Shown: positions 26,753 through 36,409 of the stretch, one piece after another
Numbering within the stretch: the stretch's first letter is position 1
Layout: every line of letters starts with the position of its first letter
Assembly (NCBI RefSeq): GCF_007692655.1
Contig: NZ_REBQ01000121.1
Span: 1 to 50,868 of the forward strand
Length of the DNA stretch: 50,868 bases
Direction: 5' to 3'
From: Halomonas sp.
GTDB lineage: Bacteria; Pseudomonadota; Gammaproteobacteria; Pseudomonadales; Halomonadaceae
Position numbers and translations under genes: made by a program
Notes under the pieces: model-generated
Told to the model about the DNA's origin: nothing
The model's input: only the letters and a program-made list of their open reading frames with translations
The model's database searches: none

Positions 26753-27670
26753 TCACGCTTGCAGGAAATCACGTGGCAACTTCATCATCTGCCGCCATAA
26801 ACGCTCGACGCCTGGTTTATGGACCATAGAGCAACGGTATAGGCGAATTTCTAAAGGAATATCCCAGCACGTGTCGCCAGCTCTTACCAAGCGGCCGCTT
26901 TTTAACTCCTCTCGAATGCAAAAATCAGGTATCCAGGCCATCCCAATGCCCTGCAGCACCATCCCTTTCAAGCCTTCAGCCATGGCTGTTTCGTAGACGG
27001 TACGCAACTTCAAACGTAACGGATCATTTTTCAACAGCATACGCACGCTGCGCCCTAAAAAGGCGCCTTGGGTATACGACAGATAGGGAATCGAACTGTC
27101 ATCTTGCAGGGAGTGCAATGGCATGCCCTTTTCATCGGGCAGCGATACGGGCAGCATGTTGACTTTGCCGATCGAAAAAGATGGAAACACTTCTGCGTCT
27201 AACTGCATGGTGGCAAAAGGATCGTAATAGGCGAGCATCAGATCACAGTTACCCTCCCTCAGCACATGAATAGCCTCACCAACGTTCATGGCGACCAAGC
27301 GCGTAGGGAGTTCTCCTAACCCTTTCTGCAACCGGGATATCCAGGGAGGATAAAAACTCAACGCCAAAGAGTGGGCAGCGACTATATCCAGCGCTTCATT
27401 GGCAATGGAAAGCCCCCGCAAATGACTGAGCGACTCATTTAACTGCTCAACCAAATTACGCGCCGTCACCAAAAACAGCTGTCCCTCTGGTGTCAGGCCG
27501 ATAGGTGTCGTGGAGCGGTCTACCAACGTGACGTCAACCGCTTGCTCTAATGCCCGTATGCGGCGGCTAAACGCTGGCTGAGTAACATGCCGTTGGCGCG
27601 CTGATGCAGAAAAACTGCGCGTGTTGGCTAGCGCTACAAAATCCTCTAACCATTTCGTTTCAAGATTCAC
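26753..27670 (-). CDS. LysR-family transcriptional regulator, HypT/YjiE-like
   Basis: 305 residues with an N-terminal winged helix-turn-helix (FSASARQRHVTQPAFSRRIR, residues about 20-39) and a C-terminal effector domain. The opening ETKWLEDFVALANTRSF, the DIVAAHSLALS stretch, and the IGMAWIPDFCIREELKSGRL segment resemble E. coli YjiE/HypT, a hypochlorite-responsive activator. The effector here is unknown. No obvious target gene is divergent from it: cls lies 33 bases downstream of its own promoter side on the same strand, and the NadM-Nudix gene converges on it. Confidence 0.85.
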   Translation of the reverse strand: MNLETKWLEDFVALANTRSFSASARQRHVTQPAFSRRIRALEQAVDVTLVDRSTTPIGLTPEGQLFLVTARNLVEQLNESLSHLRGLSIANEALDIVAAHSLALSFYPPWISRLQKGLGELPTRLVAMNVGEAIHVLREGNCDLMLAYYDPFATMQLDAEVFPSFSIGKVNMLPVSLPDEKGMPLHSLQDDSSIPYLSYTQGAFLGRSVRMLLKNDPLRLKLRTVYETAMAEGLKGMVLQGIGMAWIPDFCIREELKSGRLVRAGDTCWDIPLEIRLYRCSMVHKPGVERLWRQMMKLPRDFLQA

Positions 27671-27703
27671 CCATGACTCCTTGTCCCACCCGCCATTCGC
27701 CCA

Positions 27704-29122
27704 TTACTGAACTGGCGCCATTAAATAAGCAGCGCGCGAAACTACTTTCATCCACATGGGACGTTGATTAATTTCATCCATAGTCACACGGCGACACTTA
27801 TCAAAATCATTTTTAAGCATTGCTTCTACGCTGACGGCAAATTCCCGACTGGGAATAAAGGCGGTAATCTCGAAGTTTAAGCGAAATGAACGGTTATCTA
27901 AATTAACCGTGCCCACCGTGGCTGTATCGCTATCTACCAGCATAACTTTTTGATGTAGAAAGCCAGGAAGATAACGGTATATTTTCACACCCGCTCTCAA
28001 CATATCAGGCAAAAATGAGAATGCCGATAAAAAAACTAACAAATGATCGGGGCGCTCAGGAATCATGACCCGGACATCGACACCCCGCATCGCGGCGAGT
28101 CGTAGGGCATCCTGAACACCCTGATCCGGCACGAAATAGGGGCTAGTGACCCATAACCGCTGCTTGGCACTCTGAATCACCTGCTGCACCAGCAGGCTGG
28201 CAGTGTCTTGGCGGTCGGCAGGTCCCGACGGCACTATGACCACATGATGATCGCTTGTAGAGAGAACCTCGGCTTGCCATTGTAAGCTAATCACCTCATC
28301 GGTAGCCCAGTGCCAATCCTCCCAAAACGCTTCTTGCAAGCCCAGTACACTTGGACCTTCGAGCTTTAGGTGGGTATCCCGCCAAGGGCCATGACGTGGG
28401 TTGTCACCTAAATACTCAACCCCAACATTAAAGCCGCCCACCCAGCCCTCTTTACCATCAATCACCATCACTTTTCGGTGATTACGGAAATTCAGCTGAA
28501 AACGATGCTTGAAACCGCGTGAAGAACGAAATGCACTGACAACCACCCCCTCGGTGATTAAATCACGTAAATAGCTTTCGCTTAATTTACGGCTTCCCAC
28601 CTCATCATAAAGAAAGTAAACACGCACGCCTCGCTGGGCCGCGCGCTGTAAATGGCGTTGCAGCCGCTGACCCAAGGCATCATTGCGGACAATGAAGAAT
28701 TGCACGAGGATGTACTCATCAGCGCGGTCGATACCGTCAAAAAGGCTCTCAAACGTCGCTGGGCCATCAATTAATAGGGTCGCCTTGTTACCATGGGTTA
28801 AAGGCATCATGGCGAGTTGTTCGACAGCTTGAATGTCGGCATTGCTTGATGGCGCCACGTAAGGCAACACATTAGCCCGATAACGCACTAGGGCGCGGCG
28901 TAACACCGTGTCACGCTGCCCGCGGGCAGACACGTAGCCATAAAACCGTGGCCGACCAAAAAACCAATAGGCTGGTAATGCAACATAGGGAAAGGTAAGC
29001 AGCGATATAATCCAAGCAACGGCACCTTGAGAGGTACGACTCGACATCAGCGCCATAATGGCTGAAACAATACCTAAAACGTGTATCAGTAGAATGCTGG
29101 TCCCTAGCAACCAGGAGGCCAT
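27704..29122 (-). CDS. cls: cardiolipin synthase, phospholipase D superfamily
   Basis: 472 residues: two N-terminal membrane helices (about residues 3-25 and 34-55), then two HKD catalytic motifs, His215-Lys217-Asp222 in HRKVMVIDG and His390-Lys392-Asp397 in HQKVMLVDS. It joins two phosphatidylglycerol molecules (or PG and PE, by subtype) into cardiolipin at the inner membrane, ClsA-like by its membrane anchor and length. The ATG at 29122 has GAGGAAG upstream; the frame extends 12 residues further. It lies upstream of the LysR gene with a 33-base gap and may share its transcript. Confidence 0.93.
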   Translation of the reverse strand: MASWLLGTSILLIHVLGIVSAIMALMSSRTSQGAVAWIISLLTFPYVALPAYWFFGRPRFYGYVSARGQRDTVLRRALVRYRANVLPYVAPSSNADIQAVEQLAMMPLTHGNKATLLIDGPATFESLFDGIDRADEYILVQFFIVRNDALGQRLQRHLQRAAQRGVRVYFLYDEVGSRKLSESYLRDLITEGVVVSAFRSSRGFKHRFQLNFRNHRKVMVIDGKEGWVGGFNVGVEYLGDNPRHGPWRDTHLKLEGPSVLGLQEAFWEDWHWATDEVISLQWQAEVLSTSDHHVVIVPSGPADRQDTASLLVQQVIQSAKQRLWVTSPYFVPDQGVQDALRLAAMRGVDVRVMIPERPDHLLVFLSAFSFLPDMLRAGVKIYRYLPGFLHQKVMLVDSDTATVGTVNLDNRSFRLNFEITAFIPSREFAVSVEAMLKNDFDKCRRVTMDEINQRPMWMKVVSRAAYLMAPVQ

Positions 29123-29171
29123 AGCCACTTCCTCATGCGCGTAGATCACGCCAACCAAATATCAATAATGC

Positions 29172-29198
29172 AGGGGCCTCGCCTATAGCGAGGCCCCT
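29172..29198 (-). terminator. strong stem-loop after the fumarase gene
   Basis: AGGGGCCTCGC (29172-29182) and GCGAGGCCCCT (29188-29198) form a perfect 11-pair stem with a five-base loop, 58 bases past the fumarase stop and ahead of cls. The minus strand continues GCATTATT rather than a clear U-tract, so it may act with Rho or as a 3'-end stabiliser. Confidence 0.7.
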
Positions 29199-29255
29199 AT
29201 CGTCCAGCGCTTGCTCAACATACAGTCAAACACCTAAGCAAATATAATCTGCTTG

Positions 29256-30761
29256 TTAGGCTGATTGAGCAATGATCTCTTTCCACTTGGCTGGGCCTGT
29301 TTGGTGAACTGAAGTCCCTAGGCTATCAACGGCCACGGTGACGGGCATATCTTCCACTTCAAATTCATAAATCGCTTCCATACCAAGGTCTTCAAAACCG
29401 ACTACCCGAGACTTCTTGATCGCTTGAGCGACCAGGTAAGCAGCCCCACCAACAGCCATGAGGTAAACCGCCTCGTTATCACGAATCGCATCAATCGCCA
29501 GTTGGCCACGCTCTGCTTTACCCACCATGCCGAGCAAGCCTGTTTCTTCGAGCATTGTGCGGGTAAATTTATCCATACGCGTTGCCGTTGTCGGTCCAGC
29601 TGGTCCCACCACTTCGTCACCAATCGGATCCACCGGGCCTACGTAGTAGATAAAGCGCCCTTTCATATCAACAGGGAGTGGTTCACCTTTCGCCAGCATA
29701 TCAATCATGCGTTTATGAGCGGCGTCGCGGCCGGTTAACAGTTTACCGTTAAGTAATAGCGTGTCACCTGGCTGCCACGTTTTGACTTCGGCAGGCGTCA
29801 CCGTATCGAGGTTAACCCGCTTCACGTTAGCCCCTGCTTCACGTGTGATTTCTGGCCAATCTTCGAGTTTCGGCGCTTCCAGCACTGCGGGACCAGAGCC
29901 ATCGAGTGTAAAGTGGGTATGACGTGTCGCCGCACAGTTGGGAATAATCGCCACCGGCTTGTTGGCCGCATGGGTCGGGTAGTCCTTCACCTTGATATCC
30001 AATACGGTGGTTAAGCCGCCTAACCCCTGAGCACCAATACCGCTCTTGTTGATCTTATCAAACAGCTCTAAGCGTAGCTCTTCAGCACGGTTGCTCGCGC
30101 CGCGGGCCTGCAAATCCTGAATATCGATAGGATCAAGCAGCGCCTCTTTGGCAATCATCATTGCCTTTTCAGCGGTACCGCCAATACCAATACCCAGCAT
30201 GCCGGGGGGGCACCACCCAGCACCCATTTTGGGTAGTTGCTCCATCACCCAATCCACAACGCTGTCGGAAGGGTTCAGCATGGCAAATTTAGACTTGGCT
30301 TCACTACCACCGCCTTTGGCAGCCACGTGAATATCCACGCTGTCACCAGGCACTATCGAGTGATGAATAATCGCCGGCGTGTTGTCTTTGGTGTTTGCAC
30401 GCTTGCCGTCTGGGTCTGCGAGAACGGAAGCACGCAGAATATTATCCGGGAGCAGATAGGCACGACGAACACCTTCATTAATCATGTCGTCCAGGCTCAT
30501 ATCCGCGTCCCAAGTAACGTTCATACCCACATGAACGAACACGGTGACAATGCCGGTATCTTGGCAAATCGGGCGATGCCCGGTGGCGCACATACGTGAA
30601 TTAATTAAAATTTGGGCGATAGCATCTTTAGCAGCGGGATTCTCTTCACGCTCGTAGGCGGCGGCCATCGCATCAATAAAATCTTTAGGATGGTAGTAAG
30701 AGATGTACTGCAGAGCATCGGCAACGCTTTGAATAACGTCGTCCTGGCGAATCACGGTCAT
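29256..30761 (-). CDS. class I (iron-sulfur) fumarate hydratase
   Basis: Full-length 501-residue class I fumarase converting fumarate to malate in the TCA cycle. Iron-sulfur cluster cysteines are recognisable in HRPICQDTG, GWCPPGMLG and NCAATRH. Class I enzymes are sensitive to oxygen and superoxide, so another fumarase (class II) may exist elsewhere. The ATG at 30761 has AGGAG ten bases upstream. It is followed by a strong stem-loop and stands as a single-gene unit. Confidence 0.95.
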   Translation of the reverse strand: MTVIRQDDVIQSVADALQYISYYHPKDFIDAMAAAYEREENPAAKDAIAQILINSRMCATGHRPICQDTGIVTVFVHVGMNVTWDADMSLDDMINEGVRRAYLLPDNILRASVLADPDGKRANTKDNTPAIIHHSIVPGDSVDIHVAAKGGGSEAKSKFAMLNPSDSVVDWVMEQLPKMGAGWCPPGMLGIGIGGTAEKAMMIAKEALLDPIDIQDLQARGASNRAEELRLELFDKINKSGIGAQGLGGLTTVLDIKVKDYPTHAANKPVAIIPNCAATRHTHFTLDGSGPAVLEAPKLEDWPEITREAGANVKRVNLDTVTPAEVKTWQPGDTLLLNGKLLTGRDAAHKRMIDMLAKGEPLPVDMKGRFIYYVGPVDPIGDEVVGPAGPTTATRMDKFTRTMLEETGLLGMVGKAERGQLAIDAIRDNEAVYLMAVGGAAYLVAQAIKKSRVVGFEDLGMEAIYEFEVEDMPVTVAVDSLGTSVHQTGPAKWKEIIAQSA

Positions 30762-30956
30762 GGACTAACTGCTCCTAGGTTATCGTCTAGTCTGCGGCTT
30801 TTCCCGCGAGTGCGGAGGTGGCCGTCTAAGCGTTAGATAAGTATACCGTATTGCCAGTTGTGCGGCAGCACTCCTCAACCTGATGACTGTGTAGTTCACC
30901 AAGGCTTGATTTGAGTATGCATCTAGAAACAAGATAACGGTATAAACAGCAGAGTA

Positions 30957-31778
30957 TTAATCAGCTTGGCAACGCGGGCAGAGGTAAAGTCGTCTTGAGC
31001 TAACCATCTTTCGCTCAATCACCGCCCCACAGCGATGACACTCAAGGCCAGCACGTTCAAACACGGTAAACCGCCACTGTCGTCGGGGCTCGCCAGCGCT
31101 AACAGCCTGTTCAATCCATGCAGGCGTGCTGGTAACCCCTGCCTGCTGATAGGCCTGCTGGGTAATGCCCACGATGCACTCAGCGAGAAGCTCTATCTGA
31201 GAGTCGGTCAAATCAATGGGACGCTGCTGAGGGTGCAAACGCGCAAAAAAAAGAATTTCAGACCGCAAGTAATTGCCTAGTCCCGCGACCAAGCCTTGAT
31301 CAAGTAACAGGACGCCTAACCGCCGCCGCTGAAACTGCTTTAATCGCAAGCGTTGCTTTACCTGCTCCAGGGTGATGTCCTGACTTAACAAATCAGGCCC
31401 CAGGCGGGATAAAAACGGGTGCTGACCAAGGTTGCCTTCATGCCACAGAGAGATGTCCGATGCGCTGTAGAGGCTTGCACAGCGCCCTTCTGCTGACAAT
31501 CGCACGCGCAGAGTACGTTTAGTGGCGGGCGGTTTATCTTCCTGGTGCAGTTTCCAAACGCCATAAAGTTGGTTATGGGAGTACAGCACGCGCTGGTCTG
31601 CAAACCGTATCAGCATGGCTTTTCCCCATGTATCTACACGAGAAACCTGCATGCCTATTAGCGAATCCGCTTCTACGGCAAGCTCAGGGAAGGCGAACCA
31701 CGCACCCTCAAGTACTCTGCCGCCTATCTGCTTCTGAATACGATCCGCTGCGCGACGAATTTCCGGCCCTTCTGGCAT
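30957..31778 (-). CDS. nei: endonuclease VIII (Nei), DNA glycosylase/AP lyase
   Basis: 273 residues. The family N-terminus is MPEGPEIRRAADRI, with Pro1 after Met removal acting as nucleophile and the adjacent Glu conserved. A C-terminal zinc finger (CHRCG then CPRCQ) is present. PEGPEIRR matches Nei rather than Fpg (PELPEVE). It removes oxidised pyrimidines. The start lies four bases after the uvrB stop, so base-excision and nucleotide-excision repair genes are co-transcribed here. Confidence 0.92.
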   Translation of the reverse strand: MPEGPEIRRAADRIQKQIGGRVLEGAWFAFPELAVEADSLIGMQVSRVDTWGKAMLIRFADQRVLYSHNQLYGVWKLHQEDKPPATKRTLRVRLSAEGRCASLYSASDISLWHEGNLGQHPFLSRLGPDLLSQDITLEQVKQRLRLKQFQRRRLGVLLLDQGLVAGLGNYLRSEILFFARLHPQQRPIDLTDSQIELLAECIVGITQQAYQQAGVTSTPAWIEQAVSAGEPRRQWRFTVFERAGLECHRCGAVIERKMVSSRRLYLCPRCQAD

Positions 31779-31782
31779 ACCG

Positions 31783-33807
31783 CTAACCCAGCGCCAGCTG
31801 CTTTTCTTTCATTTGATGAAGCTGATCGCGCAGCCTTGCGGCTTCTTCAAATTCCAGATTTTGCGCCGCTTCAAACATGGCATCCTCAAGCTTGCTGATA
31901 GCCCCCAACAGATCACGGCTACTCATGTTCGCCACATCGTAATCAGCGGCCGTTTCAGCCACTTTGCGCTCATTGCCACGTCGGCGGCTGTTCTTCTTAC
32001 CCGGCGCCTGGGCCGCTTCCAGAATATCGGCCACCGAGCGCGTGACGGTCGTTGGCGTAATACCATGCTCTAGGTTGTGTTCAGTTTGCTTGGCGCGCCG
32101 ACGCTCAGTTTCATCGATGGCTTTGCGCATCGAATCAGTAATTCGGTCGCCGTACAGAATCGCCTTACCATGGGCGTTACGCGCTGCACGTCCAATGGTT
32201 TGAATCAAAGAGCGCTCAGAACGCAGGAAACCCTCTTTATCAGCGTCCAGAATTGCGACGAGGGAGACCTCAGGAATATCCAAGCCCTCTCGCAATAGGT
32301 TAATGCCCACCAGCACATCAAATTTACCCAAGCGCAGATCGCGGATAATTTCTACCCGTTCCACCGTATCGATATCAGAGTGCAAGTAGCGCACTCGAAT
32401 ACCGTGTTCATCAAAGTATTCGGTGAGATCCTCGGACATGCGTTTAGTCAGCGTGGTGACCAGCACCCGCTCGCCCACCGCCGTACGCAGGCCAATTTCC
32501 GAGAGCAGGTCATCCACCTGGGTACTGGCTGGACGCACTTCTATTTCAGGATCCAGCAGCCCAGTGGGCCTTACCACCTGCTCGACCGTTTGGCTAGCGT
32601 GCTCGCCCTCGTAACGGCCCGGCGTAGCCGAAACAAAGATAGTCTGTGGTGAAATAGACTCCCACTCTTCAAACTTCATGGGACGATTATCCAGCGCTGA
32701 CGGTAGCCGGAACCCGTACTCAACCAATGTCTCTTTACGGGAGCGATCCCCCTTATACATGCCGCCTACCTGGGGCACGCTAACGTGGGATTCATCAATA
32801 AACAGCAAAGCATCGTCGGGCAAGTAATCAAAAAACGTCGGAGGTGGCTCGCCGGGTGCGCGGCCAGAAAGGTAGCGGGAGTAGTTCTCAATGCCATTGC
32901 AATAGCCTAGCTCAAGCATCATCTCAATATCGTAAAGTGTACGCTGCTCTAGGCGCTGAGCCTCTACCAGCCGCTCGTGCTTACGCATCCACTCCAGGCG
33001 CTCTTTAAGCTCCCCTTTGATAGCATCGATGGCACCTAAGATGGTTTCTCTTGGCGTCACATAGTGAGATTTAGGATATATAGTCATGCGCGGTACTTCG
33101 CCGCGCACTGCGCCCGTCAGCGGATCAAACAAACGAATGGTGTCAATCTCACTATCAAATAACTCTACCCGCACTGCTTCTTCATCCGAATCAGCGGGGA
33201 AGATATCAATCACGTCCCCTCGCACGCGATAGGTACCACGGCGAAAATCCATGTCATTACGCGTGTATTGCAGCTCAGCCAGACGGCGAAGAAAGGCACG
33301 CTGGTCGATCAGTTCGCCACGGGTGAAGTGGAGGCGCATTTTCAGGTATTGGTCCGGATCACCCAGACCGTAAATAGCCGAGACGGATACCACAATCAGG
33401 GCATCCCGCCGCTCGAGTAACGCCTTTGTGGCAGACAGCCGCATCTGTTCAATATGATCATTTATCGAGGCATCTTTTTCGATAAACGTATCCGACGAAG
33501 GCACATAGGCTTCCGGTTGATAGTAGTCGTAATAGGAGACAAAGTACTCCACCGCATTATCAGGGAAAAACGACTTGAACTCCCCGTATAGCTGCGCAGC
33601 AAGGGTTTTGTTCGGCGCCATCACAATGGTTGGTCGCTGCTGCTGCTCAACCACATTGGCCATGGTAAAGGTTTTACCCGACCCGGTTACCCCTAACAGC
33701 GTCTGATGGGCAAGTCCTGATTCCAGACCACTAATCAACCCTTTAATGGCGGCAGGTTGGTCACCAGCGGGCTGAAATTTAGACTGCAACCGAAAGGCTT
33801 TGCTCAT
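31783..33807 (-). CDS. uvrB: UvrB, damage-verification subunit of the UvrABC excinuclease
   Basis: 674 residues: Walker [14 protein letters not shown], the beta-hairpin region [17 protein letters not shown], helicase motif VI ([10 protein letters not shown]), and a C-terminal UVR domain ([20 protein letters not shown]) that binds UvrC. The ATG at 33807 has AGGAG five bases upstream; the in-frame GTG at 33810 would be too close. I found no CTGT-N8-ACAG LexA box in the 54 bases before it, unlike E. coli uvrB. It is followed by nei. Confidence 0.97.
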   Translation of the reverse strand: MSKAFRLQSKFQPAGDQPAAIKGLISGLESGLAHQTLLGVTGSGKTFTMANVVEQQQRPTIVMAPNKTLAAQLYGEFKSFFPDNAVEYFVSYYDYYQPEAYVPSSDTFIEKDASINDHIEQMRLSATKALLERRDALIVVSVSAIYGLGDPDQYLKMRLHFTRGELIDQRAFLRRLAELQYTRNDMDFRRGTYRVRGDVIDIFPADSDEEAVRVELFDSEIDTIRLFDPLTGAVRGEVPRMTIYPKSHYVTPRETILGAIDAIKGELKERLEWMRKHERLVEAQRLEQRTLYDIEMMLELGYCNGIENYSRYLSGRAPGEPPPTFFDYLPDDALLFIDESHVSVPQVGGMYKGDRSRKETLVEYGFRLPSALDNRPMKFEEWESISPQTIFVSATPGRYEGEHASQTVEQVVRPTGLLDPEIEVRPASTQVDDLLSEIGLRTAVGERVLVTTLTKRMSEDLTEYFDEHGIRVRYLHSDIDTVERVEIIRDLRLGKFDVLVGINLLREGLDIPEVSLVAILDADKEGFLRSERSLIQTIGRAARNAHGKAILYGDRITDSMRKAIDETERRRAKQTEHNLEHGITPTTVTRSVADILEAAQAPGKKNSRRRGNERKVAETAADYDVANMSSRDLLGAISKLEDAMFEAAQNLEFEEAARLRDQLHQMKEKQLALG

Positions 33808-33861
33808 CACGACTCCTAAACAAGGGCAAATTAGACTAAGGACAACTAGTTAAGAAAAGAA

Positions 33862-34269
33862 TCAAACTAGACGCGTGGCGATCTCTACGGTGGACTCGGT
33901 CATCAGTCGCTGGATGGGGCAGCGATGGCTAATATCTTCCAGCCGGGCCCGCTGGTCCGGATCAGATATACCGTGCAGCTCCAATGCAACGTCTACTTTG
34001 TAGATGCCCTTTTTTTCCTGACTATCATCCCGTTGCACGGTGACCGTAATACCTTCAAGTGACCACTGTTTACGTTTGGCGTACATTTGTACGGTAATCG
34101 CTTTGCAAGTGCCCAGGGCAATATCAAAGTAGTCATGAGGATCAGGTGCGCTGCCATCGCCACCCACAACAGGTGGGACGTCCGCGTAGAGATCTTCCAA
34201 GCCTTTGACCTCAACGCGTTGCCTAAAGACGCTGTTGCGTTCACTGATAACGGTAATCGGCGGATGCAT
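33862..34269 (-). CDS. OsmC/Ohr-family protein
   Basis: 135 residues with the two redox cysteines of the family: one in ALGTCKAITVQMYAKRK near residue 54, one in SHRCPIQRLM near residue 117. Members reduce organic or fatty-acid hydroperoxides. The sequence looks closer to the OsmC/YhfA side than to Ohr, but the subfamily is not certain. Its ATG overlaps the stop of the upstream HMA-like gene by one base (TAATG), so the two are translationally coupled. A 54-base gap separates its stop from the uvrB start codon. Confidence 0.88.
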   Translation of the reverse strand: MHPPITVISERNSVFRQRVEVKGLEDLYADVPPVVGGDGSAPDPHDYFDIALGTCKAITVQMYAKRKQWSLEGITVTVQRDDSQEKKGIYKVDVALELHGISDPDQRARLEDISHRCPIQRLMTESTVEIATRLV

Positions 34270-34466
34270 TAGGATACCTTTATGCCTAAGTTGAGTTTTT
34301 CAATGGCACGGACGAGCGTTTCTCGCTTCGCCCTGCCATCCACATCGGCACCGTGACGGCCCACTTCAGCGCTATCAACGCCTTCAAGCATCATCAGCGC
34401 AGTGGTAATCTTATTGACTTGGTCGACGGTTTTAACGCCCTGAAAGGATAACGATTGCTGCGCCAT
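34269..34466 (-). CDS. small HMA-fold-like protein without metal-binding cysteines
   Basis: 65 residues whose pattern fits the beta-alpha-beta-beta-alpha-beta heavy-metal-associated fold: LSFQGVK, a first helix (QVNKITTALMML), EGVDSAEVG, a short strand, and a second helix (RETLVRAIEKLNLG). The position that carries GMTCxxC in metal chaperones reads GVKTVDQ, so no cysteine ligand remains. Metal transport is therefore unlikely. Its stop is fused to the start of the OsmC gene (TAATG), which suggests a linked role. Function unknown. Confidence 0.75.
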   Translation of the reverse strand: MAQQSLSFQGVKTVDQVNKITTALMMLEGVDSAEVGRHGADVDGRAKRETLVRAIEKLNLGIKVS

Positions 34467-34621
34467 AACAAATTCCTGCCTGTTGACCTATGCAAAACTG
34501 ATACAAGGCAAAGAGTCTAGCACGCTAAAGGTGCCTTGCAATCTGCGCTTCCTGCCCACACTTAGTAACGATAGACGTTAAACGCAAAGTAGACGTATTC
34601 ATATTTTCATTAGGAGTTTTT

Positions 34622-35593
34622 ATGGCGACCGCCTCTTCATCCAATATTTCCTATGGCAGCGTCCGCCTTAACCATTTAGCAGCGTTGGATGTGAAAGGCG
34701 TGGATGCTGAAAAGTTTCTACAGGGGCAGACAAGTGCGCAGGTCAATTTGGCGAATGGGCAATTTGCCCCGCTTACCTGTTTCTGCACGCCCAAAGGCCG
34801 AATGCTGGCCAATGCACAGCTGCTGCGTATCGGCGATGATCATTTCCGACTGCTACTCAGTCACTCCTTGCTAGATAGTTTAGCTAACCATCTTAAAAAA
34901 TTTGCCGCTTTCTACCGGGCTGAATTGATTCCCATGCCTGACTTTAGCTTCATCGGCGCCAGTGAAGAGGCATCAGCGCTGGCTGAGCAATTTAACCTGG
35001 CGCTTCCTCAACAGGTAGGCACCCACTCCACCAGTGACCAACACTGTGTAATACGCTACCCAGGTGAGACACCGCGCTGGCTATTCTGTTTCGATAGTCA
35101 TATCAATGGCAATGATATCCAGGTCGATGATGACGAAGCCACCCGCAACGCCTGGCAACTTGAGGATATTCGTAACGGCCTAGCGTGGCTGACCGATGTC
35201 CAGCAGGATCATTTCTTACCCCAAATGCTCAATTGGGAAGCGCTGGGGGGGATTAGCTTTAAAAAAGGCTGCTATACCGGCCAAGAAGTGGTGGCAAGAG
35301 CACACTTTCGCGGCCAGGTAAAAAAACGCTTAATGCGCGCCAGCGTTAAGGCTGAATCGTTGCCCGCAGTGGGCGCCAGCGTGGTCAATAGCGATGACAA
35401 AGCGGTGGGCGAAGTGGTGGTCAGCGCGGCGGACGAACAAGGCAGCGTTGAACTGCTGGCGGTAATGAGTACCAAGGTTGCTGAAGAAGCAACGCCGCTA
35501 TTTTTAGCGGGTAAGCCCCTCACTCTTCTACCGCTGCCCTACGCCATTGAGCGCGTGGACCCCGAGCAGTTGGCCATCACGATTAGCGGTTAG
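34622..35593 (+). CDS. ygfZ: YgfZ, folate-binding protein aiding iron-sulfur enzymes
   Basis: 323 residues of the GcvT-like fold. The diagnostic K-G-C-Y-x-G-Q-E motif appears as FKKGCYTGQEVVARAHFRG with Cys217. YgfZ uses tetrahydrofolate and supports MiaB and other iron-sulfur enzymes under oxidative conditions. TAGGAG precedes the ATG at 34622. The gene diverges from the HMA-like/OsmC pair and converges on tatD, overlapping its stop by four bases. Confidence 0.95.
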   Translation: MATASSSNISYGSVRLNHLAALDVKGVDAEKFLQGQTSAQVNLANGQFAPLTCFCTPKGRMLANAQLLRIGDDHFRLLLSHSLLDSLANHLKKFAAFYRAELIPMPDFSFIGASEEASALAEQFNLALPQQVGTHSTSDQHCVIRYPGETPRWLFCFDSHINGNDIQVDDDEATRNAWQLEDIRNGLAWLTDVQQDHFLPQMLNWEALGGISFKKGCYTGQEVVARAHFRGQVKKRLMRASVKAESLPAVGASVVNSDDKAVGEVVVSAADEQGSVELLAVMSTKVAEEATPLFLAGKPLTLLPLPYAIERVDPEQLAITISG

Positions 35594-36357
35594 GATTCGG
35601 CTAAGCCAAATAGCTGTGTGGCGGTGGCGCTGCTCCGGGCCGCTATCTCTTCACTTGTTTGCCCGCGCAATTGAGCCACGGCATCACATACCTCAGCGAT
35701 ACGCTGCGGCTCATTGCGAACACCCTGATGGCCACTTAGCGGCATATCAGGGCTATCGGTTTCAAGTACAAACGCATCGTCAGGCAGCGCTTTGACCGTT
35801 TTATGCAAACGCTTGGCCCGTTCATAGGTCACTGCACCGCCCAACCCTAGCTTAAAGCCTAAATCGATAAACTTGGTCGCTTGCTCAATTGAACCAGAAA
35901 AGGCGTGAATGAGGCCTGCTTGGGGAAGCGCCAACTGGCGAAGACGCTGTGCAACTTTATCGTTGGCCCGAACGCAGTGCACCACCACCGGCAGGGCATG
36001 CTGTTTGGCTAATTTCAACTGGGCATCAAAGTAGTGCCACTGCGCCTCAACACTGTCGCTAAAACGCCCATCGATACCGCACTCTCCCACCGCCACCACT
36101 TCAGGGTGTTCACTTAGCATGTGATCAAGCGAGTCAATATCCGCTTCCTGATGCTGGTCTAAAAAGTAGGGGTGCAGCCCCAGGCATACCGAGATATCCG
36201 CTCGCTCGTTCAACGCCAGCACCTGCTGCCAGCGGGCACGGGTAGTGCCCGGCACCACAAAGCGCCTTACGCCTAAAGCCTTGGCGGCCTCAATTACGTC
36301 AGCTCGATCATCATCGAACTGGGCAAAATCGAGATGGCAGTGGGCATCAACCAGCAT
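35590..36357 (-). CDS. TatD-family metal-dependent deoxyribonuclease
   Basis: 255 residues of the TatD hydrolase family: metal ligands in DAHCHLDFAQF, Glu in AVGECGIDGRF, and His in VVHCVRA and IHAFSGS. The Asp in LETDSPDMPL is conserved. Relatives act as 3'-5' exonucleases on damaged or released DNA and RNA, or in D-aminoacyl-tRNA quality control, so the precise role is open. Its stop codon overlaps the ygfZ stop by four bases on opposite strands. The sequence resembles the YjjV group more than TatD itself, but I cannot settle this. Confidence 0.9.
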   Translation of the reverse strand: MLVDAHCHLDFAQFDDDRADVIEAAKALGVRRFVVPGTTRARWQQVLALNERADISVCLGLHPYFLDQHQEADIDSLDHMLSEHPEVVAVGECGIDGRFSDSVEAQWHYFDAQLKLAKQHALPVVVHCVRANDKVAQRLRQLALPQAGLIHAFSGSIEQATKFIDLGFKLGLGGAVTYERAKRLHKTVKALPDDAFVLETDSPDMPLSGHQGVRNEPQRIAEVCDAVAQLRGQTSEEIAARSSATATQLFGLAES

Positions 36358-36409
36358 AGAGACACCTAGACGGTTAACAACCTAGCATCTAAAAACTGAC
36401 ACTTAAACA

